Positions 20,042 through 31,180 of a stretch of DNA of 64,000 nt are shown here, one piece after another. The position numbers and the translations under genes were made by a program. How positions within the stretch are numbered: position 1 is the stretch's first letter; the number at the start of each line of letters is the position of its first letter. The notes under the pieces were generated by a model. The model did not search any database and had not been told where the DNA came from. It saw only the letters and a list, made by a program, of their open reading frames with translations. This DNA is from Batkoa obscura (taxonomy: Eukaryota; Entomophthoromycota; Entomophthoromycetes; Entomophthorales; Batkoaceae), in assembly GCA_030770535.1 (NCBI GenBank), contig JASVEC010000003.1, positions 930,001 to 994,000 on the forward strand. The letters are read 5' to 3'.

Positions 20042-21221
20042 TCATCTTTCATGTCTTAGGTTGTTAAATTAATTCTATTTGGAACTTTATTTATTTTTTT
20101 ATAACGGTTATTTTTACGCCCCATTATAGAGAATAAAAATGGACAGATGATTATATTCAAAAGTACATGTTTACTTCTTTTTTTAACTGTTATTTTTGCT
20201 CCTTTTTTATTACCAAAAGTTATTACAAATAACCAAAATATTACATGATCGTAGTATTCTTGATTGTCAATCTACACTGATTGGTGGTTACTTATAGAAT
20301 TTATAAATACGATATTAAATTAAAAATCTATAGAACATTTCAATCAACTTGATCCTATTTAACTGGTTACCTTATATTGTCTAAAACCCACCATATTATA
20401 ATTCTTTACAGACAATAAATTGCTTCATTCTACCACACTGTTTGTTTTATAATGTAATAATTATGCAAAAAACTTAAATTTATTGTGTTTTGTTTAAAAC
20501 TATTAAACAGAGAAAAACACAGAAATTAATAAAAATAGCTTCGATACTTAAAAGAAAAAAATCGTTTATTTCAAATTTAGTTTTAGACTTAGGCCCGTTC
20601 CTTGTATTTGTTAATAATTAGGCTAAAAATTTTACTTGAGCTATAAGTTATTAAGTTTTATTTTTGCTAATCCCTTGCTATATCTATTCATTTATTATCT
20701 TCAACTTTGTTTAAATTAAATATCTTTATTTTTTACATAATGGTTGATTGATTTTTTTATTGACTACTATGCTTTATTCAATTATTGACATTGTTAATTT
20801 ATAGTAATTTGTTAATAACAAGCATTTAATTTCTCTTACAAAAGTTACCAATATAATTCTTGGATTAAAAGTTAAATAAAAAGTTAAATATTTGATGTGT
20901 AAATTTTTTTACAAACTAATCTATAGACCTTTTATATATACCGAATTGACATATTAATTGAAGACTTACCACTAAGATGTAGTTAAAACTATAAAAGTGA
21001 AGTATTAAAAAGTAGACAAATTAGTGGATTTTTAACCTTAATCTTTGATGATAATAAATTAGTCAACCATTTTAACCTATTATAACTAATACTTATAATT
21101 CATAAATTAAATGTAGATTTTTACACTATTTTAATTATATTAAAGGATCTGGTTTAGCTTTTTCAATCACAAAATCTTTACTTGGATTTACTGAAAACTT
21201 ACCGATTATGTTAATTGAGAT
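20042..21221. other. Gene-free stretch
   Basis: No gene, RNA or repeat can be supported in this 1.2 kb. Confidence 0.5.
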
Positions 21222-21300
21222 CTGGGGGATTTTTCAAGCAACTAATTTGAACAGAAAGATTGTTAGTAAAATTCTTAAACAAAAAAATACATCTCTATAT
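21222..21300 (+). mobile_element. GGGGTGT MITE, internally shortened
   Basis: Left end TCTGGGGGATTTTTCAAGC lacks the GGTTTCA segment. The remainder (AACTAATTTGAACAGAAAG to ATACATCTCTATAT) follows the family. Confidence 0.75.
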
Positions 21301-21854
21301 CTGTAAGATTAAATTTATTAAGAAAGTTTTGCATAATTATTTATCTTTCCCCTTTTTTATTAGCAGTTTCAATAATTGCTCTTTGTTTGTTATCAACAAA
21401 TAGCTTTTGACTACATCTTTTACATCACTTGCTTGAATTTGCTTATATTATAGTCAAACCACTTTAACACAATTAAAAATTTTACGATATAATAATTTCC
21501 CATTTAGAACCCAATTTCTCATAAATAGTTTTTACAATTATTGACCCTTGAGCATAAATCTTAGTTGATCTTAGATTTGATAAATTGTTGCTAATTTTCT
21601 ATACATGATTTGGTTTTTGTTAGTAATCATTTCTAAAAAATAGAGTGATCTTAAATATTACCAATATTAATATTAGATCAAAACGCCACCCACTTGACTT
21701 TTTAATTTTAATTGACCAAGCCCCTCAGATCGTTTAATATTTTACAACAGTCTAATAATATTGATTTTAAAACTCTTAAGCATAGGTTTTTTTGACTTCA
21801 ACCAGTAAATTTATGTAAATTTATATTATAGGATGTTAAATTATTATATTTAAT
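21301..21854. other. Gene-free stretch
   Basis: Nothing recognised. Confidence 0.5.
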
Positions 21855-21964
21855 CATATGGGGATGTATTTTTTTGTTTATGAATTTTACTACTAATTTT
21901 TCCGCTCCAAATAGCCCGCTTAAAAAATGGAAAAAGTGATGAAACCAAAAAAACACCTCATATA
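21855..21964 (-). mobile_element. GGGGTGT MITE, full length
   Basis: From CATATGGGGATGTATTTTTT through CGCTCCAAATAGCCCGC to AAACACCTCATATA. Confidence 0.87.
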
Positions 21965-23332
21965 CTGTTATTAATGTATGTCTTCATATGTTTAATAGAA
22001 ATAATAAAAACAAAAATAGCAGAAAAACTTAAATACAAATAAATTTTGCTACATTTTTATTGCTAGTGGAGTGGATGAATTTATTATATAGTACGCGAAA
22101 TGCATTAGATAAATGTAACAAAACTATGATCCTTAGCATAACATTTTATTAAATACTAATACAAATATTGCTTTGTTATGTGAAAAAAGTCAAGATAATT
22201 ATTATAAAACCATTAATTTAAAAAACAATAAATTTTTAATATTTAAAACCACTACACCTGCTGCTGCAAAACAAAGATTCTAAAAAACTATATTTTTGGC
22301 TAGTATTTAAAAACAGGCTTTTGTCACTTAGGGAGAACTATACTTTACTTTTACTTTACATCCAATTTTTAGGTTCTACTTTCTCGATTTTTGTAGTTTA
22401 TTAAGTAGAGACTGAGCCTTAAAACGGAAGAAATATTCGATTTCACCCAATAAAATTCATTTTTAGATCATTTTATATCTGATCAATAATAATACATTTC
22501 AATTTTAAAAAAAAAAAACAATTAAAAAGCTTAGCTTAATGTAATCAGGTTCGTTTGATTAGAATGACCAAACTTGCTTTTATGACAAAAGGTTAGCGTA
22601 ACATTTAATGCAATACACAGTAAGTATAAAGCCAGAAAATATTGGCTAATTTTAAAAACCTTTAATTGTATTTTAAATAAAAATCATATAAATATAGTCA
22701 AACTTAGATGAATTAACTATATTTCATTGCTTTATATTTTTTAGAGGTTATCTAGTTTTTATAGAAGCTTTATTTAAATTTAAAAAATTAATAAACAATA
22801 TTAATGTATATAAATAAATATATTATAAAAAGATGTTCAATTACTAGTATTTAAATTTAATAATTAAATTTGGTTTTTTTTAAAGATATATAAATAGTTG
22901 TAAGTCAATCATAAAAATTAGTTTTCAATTAAAAATGACTACTATCTATAACGCAAAGGTTTTTAAAGTGGCTAATAATTTCCAACTTTATTGTATAACT
23001 TTAATAACAGCCAGGATAGCAGCTTTATATCAAATATTAAAAAAAGAACTTTTACTAATAAATCAATATTTAGTTTATTATTTATATATTGTTATATTAA
23101 TAAATAAACACTGTTACAATACTTTATTGTTTTATATTATATCTAATTAAATTGATGTATATTTACTTTTTATTATTATGCTAGCTAAATAATTAATACT
23201 GTCCTGTTATTAAGTTTATTGCTCCCAACATTTTTGCATCTAAGGATTTAAAATACTTAATTGATAAAAATCCTAATAATGATTAACAAAAAAAGCTGCT
23301 AAATACTATAATATCAGAAAATAATTTAATCA
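21965..23332. other. Gene-free stretch
   Basis: A 71-codon frame (22935-23150, plus strand) lies here. Its Leu/Ile/Tyr-rich product has background composition and no recognisable motif, so I do not call it a gene. Confidence 0.45.
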
Positions 23333-23436
23333 AAAGGGGGTTTTTTTTGGTTTCATCACTTTTTCCATTTTTTAAGCGCTATTTGGGTGGAAAGATTGTT
23401 AGTAAAATTCTTAAACAAAAAAATACATCCTCATAT
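23333..23436 (+). mobile_element. GGGGTGT MITE, full length
   Basis: From AAAAGGGGGTTTTTTTTGG through AAGCGCTATTTGGGTGG to ATACATCCTCATATT. Confidence 0.88.
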
Positions 23437-23950
23437 TAAAAAAACCATAAAACAAACTTTAACCTTAGTAAAAAGCATAAATGCCTAAATGCTTAATATT
23501 TAAAATGTAAGTTATTATAGCAGAAAAATTCAAAATAATAATTGAATAGCATATTTTTTTGTCAATTATAAAAAAATTTATCTTATAAAAAGATTTAATT
23601 TGTAATTTGGTTTTTTTTGTTTAAAGATTATTTGTAATTGATTAATAAATTATTAGCCGAAAAACAATAAATATGAATAAACAGGCTATTAATTTTAAAT
23701 ATTTGTAATTTTCAATTTATTGATTTTTATTTTAATAACCAATCTATATACAACTTTATTATTATTTTACAACTATAAAACGCTAAACCAAAGCTAAGAT
23801 GAAAATGTTTTATGTAAATTTAAGAAAATTAAAGCAGAACTTGATAATTTTAATTTTAATAATATTTATATTTATAAACTAGTTAAATTTAGTAAAGATC
23901 TTTAATTTAATTATTACATTGATATTAATATCTATATCTATATATTTACA
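23437..23950. other. Gene-free AT-rich stretch
   Basis: Nothing recognised. Confidence 0.5.
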
Positions 23951-23992
23951 TATAGAGGTGTTTTTTTGGCTTCATCACTTTTTTCCTTTTTT
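23951..23992 (+). mobile_element. GGGGTGT MITE, left arm only (end of composite unit)
   Basis: TATAGAGGTGTTTTTTTGGC then TTCATCACTTTTTTCC. The join to TE-A sequence lies in a shared TTTTTTATTAAAAT string. Confidence 0.7.
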
Positions 23993-24577
23993 ATTAAAAT
24001 AAAAACAAAATGCAAGCTTTTATAACTAAACTTCGAAATGGAATTTCTAAAAACTTTAATACGATAGGGAAGAAGCACATTATATAAACATTGTTAATTC
24101 ATTTACATCAATTTTAACAGCTATTCACTAACTCAGAGTTTATGAAATTTTATAATAAAACAAAAAAAAGAAAAGAACAGTTATTAAAGTTTATTATTAA
24201 TAATAATAAAACAATAACATTACAACCTATTATTAAAAATACAAAAAAAATTAAAGATGAGTAAATTGAGATTATTATACAATATTTACTTGATAATTCA
24301 ACTATTTCATCTTGATTCAATAAAAAAAATAATGATAATAAATATTCGTCAGATAATATATATATTAAATAAAAGTAAAAGAATGATATACAGTAAGTAT
24401 TTTAATGATTTAAAAGATAAAGCAGTAGCTAGGTCAACATTATTTAAATATATACCAAATAATTTTAAAAATCCAGCAAGAAAAACAGATTTATGTAATA
24501 TATGTATGTGCCCAGTATACCAGTTAGAAAAAAGTTATTTGAAAATAAAATAAATATAGCGACAAAAAATAAAGCAG
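23993..24577 (+). pseudogene. TE-A transposase fragment, inverted duplicate of 10587-11345
   Basis: Contains the same 98-codon frame as copy 2 (24257-24553 here, 10612-10908 there), with the same protein end YQLEKSYLKIK. Compared with copy 2 it lacks about 175 bp of the upstream exon-like segment. The loss lies between two ATTAATAATAA strings, a typical short-direct-repeat deletion. Otherwise I see no difference. Confidence 0.75.
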
Positions 24578-24682
24578 AGATGGGGATGCATTTTTTTGTT
24601 TAAGAATTTTATTACCAATTTTTTTGCTTAAATAGCACTTAAAAAATGGAAAATAATGAAACCAAGAAAACACCCCCATATA
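24578..24682 (-). mobile_element. GGGGTGT MITE, right end of the composite unit
   Basis: From GAGATGGGGATGCATTTTTT to AACACCCCCATATA. It shares private variants with the MITE at 10484-10586. Confidence 0.9.
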
Positions 24683-25030
24683 TTAATAAAAAATAGGTTT
24701 ATTTGTTTAAAATTAGAAAAAATTATTATTTATTTAAAAAACTATAATTTATACAGACTTTATTAAAGTAAAAACTATGCTATAAAAATAATATTTGTTA
24801 TAATAAGTATAAAACTAAACATGGATATTATACTGAAAAACATTTAATAAAGAATAAAAAAAGTTTTTTTTTAAGCTTATAAATTTTAATGAGTCCAATT
24901 GATTTTTTAAATACCAAATTATAAAAAAAACTAATTAAACAAATAACTGCTGAAATTTTTCCAAATAATTGCATAATTTAACTTTAATAGCTATAAAAAA
25001 CAGTTTAAAATTTAGAATATTGATTTTGTT
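24683..25030. other. Gene-free AT-rich stretch
   Basis: Nothing recognised. Confidence 0.45.
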
Positions 25031-25135
25031 ATATAAGGGCGTATTTTTATGTTTTAAAGATTTTATTAATAATTTTTTTGCTTAAATAGTGCTTAAAAGA
25101 TGGAAAAAGTGATAAAGCTAAAAAAACACCTTCAT
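25031..25135 (-). mobile_element. GGGGTGT MITE, full length
   Basis: From ATATAAGGGCGTATTTTTAT through TTGCTTAAATAGTGCTT to AAACACCTTCATG. Confidence 0.8.
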
Positions 25136-25515
25136 GTTTTAATAAAACATAGTCATCTATAAATTGACTTAAACTAGCTTTTTTTATTAATTTATTATAG
25201 TTTTAATAAACTGCTTTTATATTATAAAATTTAAAATATGAAATTAAATTTTTTTAAATTTTTTAGCTTTTTTATTTTAAAATTATATCATTTGTATTTT
25301 TTATTTTGATATATTTTTAATAAATTATAATTTAATATTATTAATATAAGAAAAAAACATTAAAAATAATAGCAATTAAAGTAATAATATGTCAGATTAT
25401 ATTTATTTATAAATAAATTTATATAAAAAAATAAAAGATTAAAAAATTCTTGAAAGAAGAGAAAAGAAAGAAAAAATTTAAAATTTTTTTTAAAAATTAT
25501 ATATTTTTATATATA
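25136..25515. other. Gene-free AT-rich stretch
   Basis: Almost pure A/T with Lys/Ile-like triplet noise. Nothing is supported. Confidence 0.5.
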
Positions 25516-25716
25516 AAAGATATTTAAATTAGCTTTGTTTTTTTGTTTAATTTTTAAATATCTTGTATCTTAAAAACTTTGCTTAAAATTCTATAAAAAC
25601 AAATTTTATATCAAAAAAGCAAAAATACTCAGCACAGTTTTAAATTATAATAAAATGTCTATCAGCTATTTTTTTTATGATGTTTAGCAAAAGAATTAAG
25701 ACTAGTATTTAAATTA

Positions 25717-26541
25717 TTATAAATTTCATGAATTTTTTTAAATATATAACACAAAACTTTTGAAATTTAAAATAGTTTCTTGTATCTGCTTATATATAAT
25801 TTTTATAAACTTTTTAAATAAAAGCTTTTTCAATATTGAATTAATTGAATAGTTTCTTACATATGCTAACTCATGATTCAATATTTCAGATAAGTAATCA
25901 AAATAAACTTTGCTTATTATTTTATCATTTTTTAAATATAAAACATCAAAACTTTAATACTAATATAGCTTGTTTATTATAATAATCTAAATTTATTAAA
26001 TCTGGTTTTATTTTTATTTCCATATTTAATTTTAATTATTTAACTATTTAATTATGTTTTTTAAGTATTAATAATAAGTTTGTATAATTTATATGACTTT
26101 TCTTTTTAATATTTTTTTTTATCTCTGGTTTATTTTTTATAACTGTATTCATTTTATTTCCAAATAATTTTTTTCTAACTATATACACTGGGGATATATG
26201 GCGATGTATTTTTGTATTCAAGAATTTTACTAACAATTTCTCCACTCAAATAGCGCTTAAAAGATGGAAAAAATAATGAAACCAAAAAAAACATCCTCAT
26301 ATATTGTTTTTTTACTTTTATATAATATATATTACCTGATAAATATTTATTGTCTTTGTTTTTTTTGCTTTATTATAAAATTTCATAAACTCTGAGTTAG
26401 TGAATAGTTGTTAAAATTGATGTAAGCGAATTACAATGTTTATATAATGTGTTTTTCCTTATTATATTAAAATTTTAAAAAATTCCATTTCGAAGTTCAG
26501 TTATAAAAGCTTGCGCATTTTGTTTTTATTTTAATAAAAAA
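25717..26541 (+). repeat. 825-bp direct duplicate, second copy
   Basis: Identical, as read, to 14026-14850, including the nested MITE. The sequences to its left and right differ between the two places. Confidence 0.85.
26194..26303 (-). mobile_element. GGGGTGT MITE nested in TE-A copy 5
   Basis: Exact duplicate of the MITE at 14503-14612, carried by the 825-bp block. Confidence 0.88.
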
Positions 26542-27260
26542 TAAAACAACTAAAATAATTTTTTTAAATTTAATTAATAATATTTTAACAAAATATTAAA
26601 TTAAAATTTTAAAATTTGAAATTATCAGTATTCTTGAAATTTTTTTTATGGAATTACATTTATTACTCAAAAATGGCTAATCAGATTAATTTAAAACTTT
26701 GTGTGAAATTATATATATATCCATACATTTAATTTATGCAAAAAAGTTCCACCTTTTACTAATAAAAATTGCCCAATTTCTCGAACTTTTTGACCTCCCT
26801 GTATTGTTAGCATTGTAAACTTCAATCCAAATCATTGACTTTTAAGCAGCAGATTTTAAAAATCAACCAGGCAAATGGCTGGATTTAAAAATTACCACTA
26901 TTGATTTCTGGATTTGAGATGAACCAGCTGTAAAACAAAACATTTGACGATTTTAACAAAGAGATTGCAGCTGTTTCGACTCCTTTGAAATCTAATTAAT
27001 TGCTCATTTTTAAAAAAAAAGTTAAAATTTAGCTGCAATATGCCAATCAGGCTTTAAAAAATTGACTATATAAATAATATAATTATATAAACTACTGCTA
27101 ACAAAAACTGTAAAAAATTGCAACAGAGTGATTATTTTTGTATGTTAATAAACTACTTGGGTTAACTTTTAAGAGAAAAGAAAAACAAAAAGACTTGCTT
27201 CTTACTAATAATAAGATGTTAAATCTTATTCGATTTATTTAAAGCAGAATAGTTAATTAA
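26542..27260. other. Transition from transposon block to gene region
   Basis: No feature is supported. Base composition becomes less extreme from about 26,740 onward. Confidence 0.45.
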
Positions 27261-27707
27261 TTATTGTAGATTTGCAGCTACAATACCAGCGACAACCAAC
27301 ATAGCAGAATATCCATTAGCAAACGAATGGCTATTACTAATGTTTGAGATACCACCAGTAGATTTAGACACTGACCCTGATTTAGAGTCTGTTTTAGCTG
27401 CTGACTTGGACAAACTTACCCCTCCAGTTTGAGACTCATCTCCATTAGCTGGCATACTATCAGTTCCATTCATTGTTTTATTTGCACTTCCAGCCATTGT
27501 ACTATTTCCATTGGTTCCCATTGACATAGTCTGGTTGTTATTTGCACCCATTTTCATGGTGTCATTTCCACTACCCATTGCCATATTGGCACTTCCAGAA
27601 TCATCGGTTGGTAAAGGACTAGCTTTAGCGTTGGTAGATAGAGAAACGGATTTTGATTGGGCAGCTACGGAGGCAATGATTAAGTAAGTTAAAGTAAGAA
27701 ACTTCAT
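27261..27707 (-). CDS. Met-rich, GPI-type cell-surface protein
   Basis: A single exon for 148 residues. Residues 1-16 (MKFLTLTYLIIASVAA) are a signal peptide; the last 15 (SAMLVVAGIVAANLQ) form a hydrophobic tail after a Ser/Asn/Gly stretch, as in GPI-anchored fungal wall or membrane proteins. Residues about 42-85 contain a degenerate repeat of N-x-T-M-x-M-G: NDTMKMG, NQTMSMG, NSTMAG, NKTMNG. Each repeat combines an N-glycosylation sequon with methionines, so the region is both glycosylated and Met-rich. Such Met clusters bind Cu(I) in Ctr-type copper transporters; copper binding here is only inference. The rest is Ser/Thr/Asn/Gly/Lys-rich and probably extended. A TATATAAATG-type box lies about 60 bp upstream. 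No family is recognised. Confidence 0.85.
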   Translation of the reverse strand: MKFLTLTYLIIASVAAQSKSVSLSTNAKASPLPTDDSGSANMAMGSGNDTMKMGANNNQTMSMGTNGNSTMAGSANKTMNGTDSMPANGDESQTGGVSLSKSAAKTDSKSGSVSKSTGGISNISNSHSFANGYSAMLVVAGIVAANLQ

Positions 27708-29751
27708 TTTTTTAAGATTATAAATTATAATTTTCGATAGTCATAAAGTGATCGTTTTTTTATTCATTTATATACTTTTCACTTCTCCTTTTATATGACT
27801 TAATGCCTCTGATTTTTCTTGGCTTATTGATCGAGGGGTTCAGCTTGAATTAGCTTGTATTTAATAACTAATCATTAATATAATAGTGGATAAAACATAA
27901 CTATAACAATTAGCTAATAAATATCCAACGACCCTAACTTTATGTACTTAATCATAGTCAGAAATCTTCTCCATTTCTCAACTGTGGGGTTAAAATTGTT
28001 GGTATCTTATTTAATAAATTAAATCATTTTTCAATCCTTTTGGTTTATTTTATTTCAACTTTGACACAATTCATTAATAATGAGTGGGGAAGATATAAAT
28101 TGGTTTTTTTAAAACTTAAATAGAAAGCTTTTAATTTAGCTACAGAGGTTTAAAGGGAGTAAGGTTAACTCCTTTTAGATAATGTCTTATAGCTTTTGAT
28201 AGTAGGATTAGAATGTTTAGTAAGTTTTTAGGAGCCTTAAGTCCATTTAATGATCCTTCAAATTAAAAATCAGAAGAGAGTGAGTTTGCTTTAAGATCTT
28301 TATCTGATGCCCATTGTAGAAATAGTAAATAATTGATATTGAAACGCAGTAAATTGATAGTGAAATAAGGCGTAAATTTGAAAGTTGTATTAACTATACT
28401 TTATCATTGTTAACTCATTAAAGTAAGATGATACTTCCTTGGTTTAAGATTTAATTATATACTTATGGTAAAAAATAAGACTTTGATATTTTAATTCTGA
28501 TATGAGAGTAAAACAATTTTGCTATTAACTAAGTGGATATGGAAGAGCTTAAATTTACTAAATAAAATCTGTTTTATTAGGTTTTTGAAAAGCAGTAATC
28601 AACAGCTCTTTTATAAGCGTTGATAAAGATTGAAAAACGGTCAAATATATTTATTAAAAAAGCTTCAATTTTGTATAATTGGCTGATTTTTATAATGTGA
28701 TGGATTTCAGTCAAATTATATTTATTTCTTGCAACTTAAAATTATTTTTATCAATTTCATTTGGTAAAATATTCTTGTTCTACAAAAATTTTGAAGCAAG
28801 AAATTATTTTTTGCAATTTCAATCCTAAAATCTATGATCTCATAATTGTAAACTAGATGTTAAAATTTTTTCCTAACTGCAGTTATTATATAATCTCATT
28901 TAGTTTAATTTTTTTTCAAGCACTGCAATTTTACTAATTTAATTGTTATTAGATTATATTAGACTATTAATATCTGACTAAATAATAAAACAACTATATG
29001 AATAGGTTTTATTTTGTTAAAGAATAAATGATTTTAATATCAAACATAAGTTAAAATACATTAGATCTTTTTAAACATTATAATAAAAATCGTTTAAAAA
29101 GTTATAATATTTATATCATTTTAATGTTTCTTTATTTTTAATATCTTATATTGTAATAATTTTGCTAATAAAACTACTAAAATAAAAAAGCATTATAATT
29201 TATTTTAAAATTAATAAATTTTATGAAATTTTAGCTGTGGGGCCCCTCAAAAAAAACCTAGCTTAGTGAAATTGCAGAAAATAATTGAATCTCTCTTAAA
29301 TAAAATGGCTTAAAATTGAGATTCAGATCAGTTGAAATCACAAAACAATTGACTTTCAGCTCGAACTTTTTAAGCTGAAATCTTTGATGTCAAAAGCCAA
29401 AATGAACACCAAAAAACAATTTCAAGCTACAAGAAATAAATATAATTTGTCTGAAATCCGTTATAGTATTGTATATAAAAATTTATCTAATATTGTTACA
29501 AAAAAAAGATAAGAGTGGATTTATACTTTTAACTGACTTGGGATATTAAATACATAATAATTTTTAGAGGCTCGTTTGGTGCTATTATAAAGCAATCATG
29601 AGGAGAAATCAGAGTAACTCAAACTGAGACTACTTATAAAAAAATTAATAACATATTAAGATTTTTAAATATAAAACTACACAAGGTTTAGTAATAATAA
29701 AGGTTTAAAAAATCAAGTCTATTTTTAAACCATTAAAAGATCTGGTGATCT
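27708..29751. other. 2-kb stretch without a supported gene
   Basis: The first part holds the promoter of the Met-rich protein. Around 28,214-28,400 the plus strand reads like a broken coding start (MFSKFLGALSPFNDPSN, then a stop). It could be a pseudogene remnant; nothing larger can be built from it. Confidence 0.4.
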
Positions 29752-30727
29752 TTATTTGATACTTAATAATAATAGAAAAATAGGAGATAAGTTTAAGAGA
29801 GGTATAATAACTCCGTTTGAGGTACTGCTTGCTTTTTTTCCACTGCTTTTTGATTCGGATGAACTAAAATTATTAATATCACAAACAAAACAAAATGATG
29901 ATTACCTTTTAGTTGTAGATTCTTTTCTTGAACGCATTTTTGAATCGCCAGAGGTTAAGGAGTTTTTATTTGTTTTATGTTGACTGGTCTGTACATAAGA
30001 AGATACACTCATGGATACTCGATTGACTTTATCGCTAGCTAAGCTAACCATTGTAGTCTGTACTATTTTACCAACATTAATAGTATTTGATGCAGTTGGT
30101 TTTGAAATTAATTGTTGATCCGTATTTACTACTAAAATCTTATTAGCTGTACTTGTTGGTTGTGGAGGGAGATAAGAAAAGGGTTGAGCATTGTTTAAAA
30201 CAGGTGAGTTTAAATTTTCGTTTAGATTCCCTTTAGTGTTTAGGTATTCATTTAATGGATGATATTTATTAGGTCCTTATAAATTATTATGCTTATTATA
30301 ATTATTATAATTGTTATAAAAGAAAAAATGTTACCGACTGCTGCTTCTGACAATTTGTTACTTTGAGCTAAAAATATTAATTGAGATAAAGTTGATAAGT
30401 TTAAAGTTACCTAGTTTAAAATCATTTAGTAATTTCAATACCTCTAGATTCAATCTTGCGTTAGAGACTAGAAGGTTACAACAAGTTGATTTTAAATATT
30501 ATTATTTTAGTACCTTCATTATATAACATTGATGGAAATGATTTATCACCAAGTAAATTTGGATCATTCTTGATAGTATAATCCCCTATTCGATGTTAAT
30601 ATTTAATTTCATTAGACTTGCAATCTTAATAACCTTTAGCGTAATCAGGTTTATTCAACAATAAAGGATCGTTAATAGCACACTTTATATATAATAAAAA
30701 GGCTGAAAAAATAATTAAAGAAATCAT
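29752..30727 (-). CDS. GPI-type Ser/Thr-rich surface protein, six exons, unknown family
   Basis: I rebuilt this gene from splice sites: exons 30634-30727, 30514-30585, 30411-30467, 30335-30367, 29906-30275 and 29752-29863, separated by introns of 48, 46, 43, 59 and 42 bp, all GT...AG. The exon sum is 738 nt, giving 245 residues without a stop. Residues 1-18 (MISLIIFSAFLLYIKCAI) are a signal peptide. A helix-prone part follows (NARLNLEVLKLLNDFKLAQ, about 57-75), then a VGPNKYHPLNEYL segment, a Pro/Thr/Asn-rich stretch, a Ser/Lys-rich stalk (KSSSESKSSGKKASSTSNG) and a hydrophobic C-terminus (VIIPLLNLSPIFLLLLSIK) that fits a GPI signal or a membrane anchor. Perfect frame continuity across five introns is the main evidence that it is real and intact. 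Its job is unknown; the layout suggests the cell surface. Confidence 0.8.
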
Positions 30728-30941
30728 AGTTGTTTATTTGCAGCGAAGAAAATAGTTGCTTATATAGTTGTATTTGACTTAAATAAGTTTATATTAAATA
30801 CAACCATGTCATTTATTTTAATTAAAAAATCAATTAAAATAAGTGATAAAAAATTAAGTGACAATTTAAAATAAAAATAAAATAATCAATAAAGTTAAAT
30901 CTAAAATTAATATAAATTTAAAATTAGGCTCACTACTTTAA

Positions 30942-31166
30942 TTATGGATGAAGCTTAGAAAATTCCTCAGAGTCAATAACTCTTATTTTTTGAGCCGAGG
31001 TTCCTTCATTCTTATCTTTATCTTCAGTGGCAGCTTCAACCTCATCCTTTATATTGCCCCAATTATGCCCACCGGCTCCTCCTTTTTTTGGCAACCCTCG
31101 ATTATCTTCAAGTCCCTTAGCAGATACATGCCTTTGTTCAGTTAGTTTATCTCCTTTACCATTCAT
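30942..31166 (-). CDS. Small Stf2/HABP4-type protein
   Basis: 74 residues, one coding exon. The core LPKKGGAGGHNWGNIKDE (about 25-42) is the Gly-rich G-x-G-x-x-x-W-G signature I associate with the yeast Stf2/Tma10 and HABP4/PAI-RBP1 (Stm1-like) group of small, disordered, charged proteins, variously tied to ATP-synthase factors, stress tolerance or ribosome binding. The C-terminus is acidic (DEVEAATEDKDKNEG). There is no signal peptide or membrane segment. A likely 54-bp intron lies in the 5' leader (31181-31234; starts GTAAATA, ends TTTATAG), leaving ACTTTTATTTAAAC before the ATG. The family call rests on one motif, so the role is uncertain. Confidence 0.75.
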   Translation of the reverse strand: MNGKGDKLTEQRHVSAKGLEDNRGLPKKGGAGGHNWGNIKDEVEAATEDKDKNEGTSAQKIRVIDSEEFSKLHP

Positions 31167-31180
31167 GTTTAAATAAAAGT

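Larger units (their letters stand above)
23951..24682. mobile_element. Composite MITE-bounded unit carrying a TE-A transposase fragment
   Basis: Outer ends are both the GGTTTCA-type MITE arm, in inverted orientation: TATAGAGGTGTTTTTTTGGC on the left and AAGAAAACACCCCCATATA on the right. Between them lies a 585-bp piece of TE-A transposase (23993-24577), then a complete MITE. The cargo is the reverse complement of part of TE-A copy 2, including the MITE at 10484-10586, and the match stops exactly at that MITE's outer end. This is the layout of a Pack-MITE-like element that captured transposase DNA and moved as one unit. Confidence 0.65.
25516..26541 (-). mobile_element. TE-A DNA transposon, copy 5, internally deleted
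   Basis: The left end resembles copy 1 (TTTAAATTAGCTTTG, then TTTAATTTTTAAATATCTTG, then AAAAACTTTGCTTAAAATTC). It jumps to transposase sequence (TATCAGCTA... GATGTTTAGCAAAAGAATTAAG) and continues with the 825 bp identical to copy 4. A right terminus is not clear; weak similarity may run on to about 26,620. Confidence 0.65.

Noticed and set aside
22935-23150. 71-codon plus-strand frame
   Set aside because: Leu/Ile/Tyr-rich product with background base composition, no signal or motif.
902-26303. MITE family read as a CRISPR array or a structural RNA family
   Set aside because: Spacing is irregular, both orientations occur, copies interrupt other elements with TA-type duplications, and the host is a eukaryote.
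28214-28400. Possible coding start (MFSKFLGALSPFNDPSN) on the plus strand
   Set aside because: It hits stops after 17 codons and again soon after, with no supporting downstream exons.
29756-29983. 75-codon plus-strand frame
   Set aside because: It is antisense to exons 5 and 6 of the six-exon surface-protein gene, which has far better support.
30586-30633. In-frame TAA codons in the surface-protein gene as reassigned codons or a pseudogene
   Set aside because: All apparent stops fall inside GT...AG introns of typical size; the spliced frame is open.
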